DNA of 30,094 bases from Candidatus Lernaella stagnicola (GTDB lineage: Bacteria > Lernaellota > Lernaellaia > Lernaellales > Lernaellaceae). Position numbers and translations under genes: made by a program. Below, in pieces: positions 24,176-30,094 of this stretch (position 1 is its first letter; each line of letters starts with the position of its first letter). The notes below the pieces were generated by a model. It was not told the origin of the DNA. It did not search any database and was given only the letters and a program-made list of their open reading frames with translations. The stretch covers positions 1-30,094 of the forward strand of contig JAVCCK010000033.1 in the NCBI GenBank assembly GCA_030765525.1, given 5' to 3'.

Positions 24176-24808
24176 ATGCGGAAACTTTGTTTCATTTTAA
24201 CGCTACTTCTCGCGACGCCGCTGCTCGCCTGGGCCGAGCCCGGGCCGACGCCTACGCGTTGCGGCTTCTCTCTTGGACTTGGTGCCGGAATCGGCATACC
24301 CACCGAAGCCGACGTCGCCGATGAAATCCCGTATACGTGGATGAGTGAATTGGAAGCCAAGTGGTATCTTTGGAAGCCCTTTTCCCTGGCCGGTGGATTC
24401 GGTTTTCTTTATGCCGAGGGCGAACCGGAACGCATGGAGTGGCATGGCGACTGGGTCGATTTGGACGAGCCCGGCACGTCGTTTTGGCGCTCGCTTTGGT
24501 TCGACGGCATTTTCCGAATCGAGATCGGCCGTAACTGGCGTTTCAACCCTTATCTCGGCGGCGGCGTCGGTTATCGGTACAACACGCTGGAGCGCAGGGG
24601 CACGTATCGCGACATGCAGGTTGCCGATTACTACGATGAATGGATACCCGGCTATCTGGCGCTGGTCGGCTACGACTTCGCGTTCGACAAGTTCATCGCG
24701 CTCAAGATGGAAGGGCGCTGGCGGATCGTACCCACGGACAATACTTTCGTCGACGAACTCGACCAGGGCGTGTGGCAAGGGTTGATCGGCGTTCAAATTT
24801 ATCTCTAA
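24176..24808 (+). CDS. Predicted outer-membrane beta-barrel protein
   Basis: A 210-residue secreted protein. The signal peptide is about 20 residues, with cleavage expected after AWA. The rest alternates short hydrophobic and polar strands with many aromatic and Gly residues (FSLGLGAGIGI, AGGFGFLYA, PYLGGGVGYRYN, YLALVGYDFAF, KMEGRWRIV) and ends in GLIGVQIYL, with a hydrophobic final strand like that of barrels folded by BamA. This suggests a small eight-strand OmpA-like barrel, here by pattern only. The start ATG has AGGG just upstream. Confidence 0.72.
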   Translation: MRKLCFILTLLLATPLLAWAEPGPTPTRCGFSLGLGAGIGIPTEADVADEIPYTWMSELEAKWYLWKPFSLAGGFGFLYAEGEPERMEWHGDWVDLDEPGTSFWRSLWFDGIFRIEIGRNWRFNPYLGGGVGYRYNTLERRGTYRDMQVADYYDEWIPGYLALVGYDFAFDKFIALKMEGRWRIVPTDNTFVDELDQGVWQGLIGVQIYL

Positions 24809-24816
24809 CGGAAACC

Positions 24817-25233
24817 ATGAACCGCACCTATCGACTTATTTGGCTGCTTTTTGCCGTGCTTCTCGCGCTGACGTTGGGTCTGCTCGGCGGGTGCGACAAA
24901 AACACGGGAGATACCGACAACGGCGGTCCGGGAAAAGCCTTTCCGCGATTACCCGCCGACGTGCCTCTTTATCCAACGGGTAAAATCGTCCAACGGGTCC
25001 ACGACGCCGACGGCGCCTTTCAAGTGCGTCTGATCACCACCGCTTCGCCCGAGGACATCATCAACTTTTACGAGAAGCGACTTCGGCCTTTTGGCTGGCG
25101 CGAAATCAGCCGCATCAACGAGACGCCTTATTACTTGGTGTACAAAAAAGGGTCGCGGTACGTCGAGATTTCCGTCCTCCCCACGGAAAATCCTGAAGAA
25201 GTGCTCCACGTTCTTAACCTCGGGACACGCTGA
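24817..25233 (+). CDS. Small lipoprotein of unknown function
   Basis: A 138-residue predicted lipoprotein with lipobox LLGGC at about residues 22-26, a short Asp/Gly-rich spacer, then a domain beginning FPRLPADVPLYPTGKIV. The pattern of VPLYPTGKIV, an SPEDIINFYEKRL helix and YYLVYKKGSRYVEISVLP suggests a small alpha/beta domain found in other bacterial lipoproteins. I know no function for it. ATG 24817 is eight bases after the barrel gene's stop. The stop overlaps the tilS start as TGATG, indicating translational coupling. Confidence 0.75.
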   Translation: MNRTYRLIWLLFAVLLALTLGLLGGCDKNTGDTDNGGPGKAFPRLPADVPLYPTGKIVQRVHDADGAFQVRLITTASPEDIINFYEKRLRPFGWREISRINETPYYLVYKKGSRYVEISVLPTENPEEVLHVLNLGTR

Positions 25234-26552
25234 TGCCGGACAAAATCCTGGCCTCGGCCTGGCGCCGTTACGGCCGTCCGGACCGCTTCGGCGTGGCGTT
25301 CTCCGGCGGCGGTGACAGCATGGCGCTGCTCGTGGCGGCTCACGCCGTCGCCCGGAAGGTTGGGGCAACGTTGGTTGCGTTACATGTCGACCACGCGTTG
25401 CGTCCGGAATCGGCATCGGAAGCGGAAGTGTGTCGAGCGCAGGCGGATCGCTTGGGGGTCGCCTTTCAAATGGCGAGGTTGCAGCCCGGCCAACTCAGCG
25501 GCAACATCCACGACTCCGCGCGCGGTGCCCGCTATGAGGCGCTTTCACGCATGGCGGACGAGGAAAGCCTGGCGGCCGTGTTTACCGCTCACACCTTGGA
25601 CGATCAGGTCGAGACGATCTTTCATCGCATTCTTCGCGGCACCGGCCCGAGCGGCTTGCGGGGAATCGGCGAGGAATACGGCGTCTTCCGCCGTCCTTGG
25701 CTGGGGATGAGACGCGAGACCTTGCGCGCGTACCTCAAGGCGGCCAGTTTCGAATGGCTCGAAGACCCCTCCAACGACGACCCTCGGTACCTCCGCACCC
25801 GCATTCGGCAGACGATGCTGCCGCTCGCGGAGGAGATCGGTGGGGCGAAAGCGTGGGAGGCGATCGGCCGGTTGGCGGAAATCGCACACGGCGAGCGCGA
25901 AGTTCTTGAGGAATTGGCGGCCGCCGACCTCGCCGATTGCCGGGTGGGCCGGGCGCTGCGGGTCGATCGGCTCCAGCAGTTTTCCGAACCACGGCGTTTT
26001 CTCGTATTGCGGCGCTGGCTGGCCGAGGACGGGATTGTGCCCCCGAGACACGTCGTGGAGGATCTGGACCATCTAGCGACCGCGCCGGGGCCCGCGGGGC
26101 CGGTGGCGATTCCCGGCGGTGGTAAAATCGTTCGTGATTACGAATTGTTGAACCGACAAGACGAAGGCGTTGTCTACCCATTGTGGGATCCGTTTCCCGC
26201 TGCCGCTGAAGGCGTCTTTACGTTCGCCGACGGCCGGCTGGAGTTGGACGTGAGGGCCGATGCTGATGCGGCTCCGGACATCGTATTGGTGACCGATTCG
26301 CTCATGCGGGCAGCGCAGTGGAGGCCGGCATGGCCTGGGGCGCGGATTCAGCCGATCGGCATGGAGGGGCGGGTCAAATGCTCCGATTTGTTCGGCAACG
26401 AGAAAATTCCGCGGGATTTACGGCTGGTATGGCCTTTATTGGCTCGAGACGATAGTGTATTGCTGGTTCCGGGGCTCAGATCGGCCAAGGCCTTGATATC
26501 GCACCGAGAAAATGAGAAGACCTGGGCCGTGCGATTTAAATGGTTATACTAG
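25233..26552 (+). CDS. tilS: tRNA(Ile)-lysidine synthase
   Basis: A 439-residue enzyme that ligates lysine to C34 of tRNA-Ile(CAU), so that the anticodon reads AUA. The PP-loop is SGGGDS at residues 24-29. Other hallmarks are HVDHALRPES, TAHTLDDQVETIFHRILRG and EDPSNDDPRYLRTRIRQTML. The C-terminal TilS domains end with DLFGNEKIPRDLRLVWPLLA, including the usual basic patch (the C-terminal domain binds the tRNA acceptor stem). The length is normal. The ATG overlaps the previous stop (TGATG). The gene precedes ftsH, a frequent neighbour. Confidence 0.95.
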   Translation: MPDKILASAWRRYGRPDRFGVAFSGGGDSMALLVAAHAVARKVGATLVALHVDHALRPESASEAEVCRAQADRLGVAFQMARLQPGQLSGNIHDSARGARYEALSRMADEESLAAVFTAHTLDDQVETIFHRILRGTGPSGLRGIGEEYGVFRRPWLGMRRETLRAYLKAASFEWLEDPSNDDPRYLRTRIRQTMLPLAEEIGGAKAWEAIGRLAEIAHGEREVLEELAAADLADCRVGRALRVDRLQQFSEPRRFLVLRRWLAEDGIVPPRHVVEDLDHLATAPGPAGPVAIPGGGKIVRDYELLNRQDEGVVYPLWDPFPAAAEGVFTFADGRLELDVRADADAAPDIVLVTDSLMRAAQWRPAWPGARIQPIGMEGRVKCSDLFGNEKIPRDLRLVWPLLARDDSVLLVPGLRSAKALISHRENEKTWAVRFKWLY

Positions 26553-26590
26553 GCAACACTTAGTGAGAAAACACGATAAGGGGTGCGCGT

Positions 26591-28569
<1,979 letters not shown>

Positions 28570-28573
<4 letters not shown>

Positions 28574-29400
28574 TTTGGAAAGGTCGGGATTGCGCCTTCG
28601 ATCTAAGCACGAAGACGATCGTTATGGGCATCATTAACGCGACTCCCGATTCGTTCTCCGACGGCGGCCTATTCGCTACAAAGGAAGAAGCGGTGGCCCG
28701 CGCGATGCGCTTGATCGAGGAAGGCGCGGATATCATCGACCTGGGAGGCGAGTCGACGCGCCCCGGTTCCGATCCGGTCGACGCCGCGGAAGAAATCCGC
28801 CGTGTGGTTCCGGTTCTTGAGGAAATTCGCCGCCGCTCCGACGTGCCCCTCAGCGTGGATACGCGAAAAGCTGTGGTGGCCGAAGCGGCGCTTGTGGCGG
28901 GCGCCAACGTGGTTAATGATGTCTCGGCTCTCGGCGACCCGGAAATGGCTCCCCTCGTCGCGAAAACCGGTGCCGGTCTGATCGTGATGCATATGTTGCG
29001 TGAGCCCAAAACGATGCAAGACGACCCCGTGTACCGGGATGTGCTCGAAGAGGTAAACACGTTTCTGCGCGAGCGGGTCGACCGTGCCGTCGCGGCGGGA
29101 ATTGCCCGAGAAAACATTGCCGTTGACCCGGGGATCGGCTTTGGCAAAACTCTGGAACATAATCTGGCGATCATGAAGCACCTTCGCGTTTTCGGACGCG
29201 ACGGCTTGCCGATTGCGGTGGGACCGAGTCGCAAACGTTTCATCGGCATGTTGACGGGAGCCGAGGTCGGCGACCGTTTACCGGGAACCTTGGCCGCGGT
29301 GGTCATGGCCGTGGCGAAGGGGGCGCATATTTTGCGAGTGCACGATGTCGCCGCGACGGTGCAGGCGACGCAAACCGCGCGCGCGATTTTACGGGCGTAG
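28570..29400 (+). CDS. folP: Dihydropteroate synthase
   Basis: A 276-residue enzyme of folate synthesis that joins p-aminobenzoate to dihydropterin pyrophosphate; it is the target of sulfonamides. Signatures are [15 protein letters not shown] (about 19-33, pyrophosphate loop), [40 protein letters not shown] and GPSRKRFIG, all as in canonical FolP. The length is usual. The start is GTG 28570, overlapping the ftsH stop as GTGA, with GGAG upstream. The ftsH-folP order is conserved in many bacteria. The next gene starts five bases after its stop. Confidence 0.95.
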
Positions 29401-29405
29401 AGAAC

Positions 29406-30094
29406 GTGGAAATATTCGACACGCTAAAATCGACCTTCAGCGGGATCAATCTTATTGATCTGCTCGATATCTTTATCGTCGCGTTTATCATCTACCGCCT
29501 TCTCGTTCTGATTCAGGGCACCCGCGCCCTGCAGATACTCGTCGGATTGGTCGTCATCATCGCCGTATTCCTGATGAGCAATCTTCTCGGCTTTTACACG
29601 CTCAACTGGATCCTTTCGACTTTCCTCGGCAGCTTGATCCTTGTGGTGGTCGTCCTGTTCCAACCGGAAATACGCCGTACCCTGGCGCGCTTCGCTCGCA
29701 ATCCTTTTGCGGCCACCTCGATTCCCAGCGTCGAGTTCGTGGAGGAACTGGTGCGCTCGACCACGGCGCTGACCAATCGGCGTATCGGCGCGCTGATCGT
29801 CCTGGAAAGAGAAACCGGACTCAACGAGTACGTGGAGGAGGGAATTCAGCTCGACGCCGGCGTAAGCCGCGAGTTGATTGTCAGTGTCTTTCTCCCTTCG
29901 TCACCGATTCACGACGGGGCGGTTATCATTCGCGCCGGCCGTATCGTCGCCGCGGGATGCTTCTTCCCGCTGGCCAGCGACGTGGAAATCGACAAAGACC
30001 TGGGCACGCGGCACCGGGCCGGCCTAGGCGTCTCCCAGGAAACCGACGCGCTGGTTCTCATTATTTCGGAGGAAAAAGCGCAAGTGAGCGTGGC
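29406..30094 (+). CDS. cdaA: Diadenylate cyclase CdaA (3' end beyond window)
   Basis: This enzyme makes the second messenger c-di-AMP from two ATP. The visible 229 residues begin at GTG 29406 and contain three membrane helices (roughly residues 14-85, with LLDIFIVAFIIYRLLVLIQ and ILVGLVVIIAVFLM), then the DAC domain. Its catalytic motifs are IHDGAVII (DGA) and GTRHRAG (RHR). LVVVVLFQPEIRRTLA, just after the helices, is typical of CdaA. The frame continues past the window edge; the family is usually 260-290 residues. In many bacteria a YbbR-domain regulator and glmM follow, and those would be expected just outside. Confidence 0.93.
   Translation, partial: MEIFDTLKSTFSGINLIDLLDIFIVAFIIYRLLVLIQGTRALQILVGLVVIIAVFLMSNLLGFYTLNWILSTFLGSLILVVVVLFQPEIRRTLARFARNPFAATSIPSVEFVEELVRSTTALTNRRIGALIVLERETGLNEYVEEGIQLDAGVSRELIVSVFLPSSPIHDGAVIIRAGRIVAAGCFFPLASDVEIDKDLGTRHRAGLGVSQETDALVLIISEEKAQVSV

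Overview
The window reads as a piece of a GC-rich, Gram-negative bacterial chromosome. It encodes outer-membrane-type proteins, many lipoproteins with lipoboxes, and ordinary housekeeping genes. Six lipoproteins carry long runs of aspartate just after, or close to, the acylated cysteine. I associate that habit with uncultured deltaproteobacterial-grade lineages (Myxococcota-like or Lernaellota-like), but this placement is inference. No rRNA, tRNA or CRISPR array was seen.

Layout. (a) 1-1212: right part of an IS21-family insertion sequence (end of istA, complete istB, two copies of the right-end repeat). (b) 1325-8644: a Gfo/Idh/MocA oxidoreductase, then carB on the minus strand, a stand-alone GMP-synthase-type ATP pyrophosphatase read divergently from carB, and the translational GTPase gene typA/bipA on the minus strand. 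(c) 8743-11258: a 4-vinyl-reductase-domain protein and a large Asp-rich lipoprotein. (d) 11259-11943: 685 bases of decayed DNA with a 4Fe-4S ferredoxin fragment and, on the minus strand, broken pieces of small proteins. (e) 11944-14871: a minus-strand array of four short DUF1566/Lcl-domain lipoproteins preceded by a hypothetical gene. (f) 15143-16375: a DEAD-box RNA helicase with a good sigma70-type promoter and a long leader. (g) 16513-19422: a one-gene Type IIG restriction-modification enzyme. (h) 19575-23358: a membrane-anchored SGNH hydrolase, a methyltransferase and a sialidase-like lipoprotein. (i) 23431-30094: a tightly packed plus-strand run (metallophosphoesterase, outer-membrane barrel, lipoprotein, tilS, ftsH, folP, cdaA) that leaves the window inside cdaA.

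The most unusual region is the lipoprotein array. The genes alternate in type (A-B-A-B), and the spacer inside each A-B pair is 71 bases with a single mismatch, so the array looks like a duplicated two-gene unit. When the last ~30 codons of the two B genes are compared, 26 base differences are seen and 25 fall on codon positions 1 or 2, leaving NNC/NNT third bases fixed. That is what a diversity-generating retroelement (DGR) leaves behind, and this fold is of the kind used by DGR target proteins. A short fragment beginning MAKYDHLPI, like the start of the four-helix-bundle (Avd-like) proteins that accompany DGRs, lies just downstream of the array. No reverse transcriptase or template repeat is visible here, so this is a hypothesis to test.

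The right-hand cluster joins tRNA decoding (TilS), membrane proteolysis (FtsH), folate synthesis (FolP) and c-di-AMP synthesis (CdaA), an arrangement familiar from many bacteria. It is fused here to three envelope or phosphoesterase genes with very short gaps.
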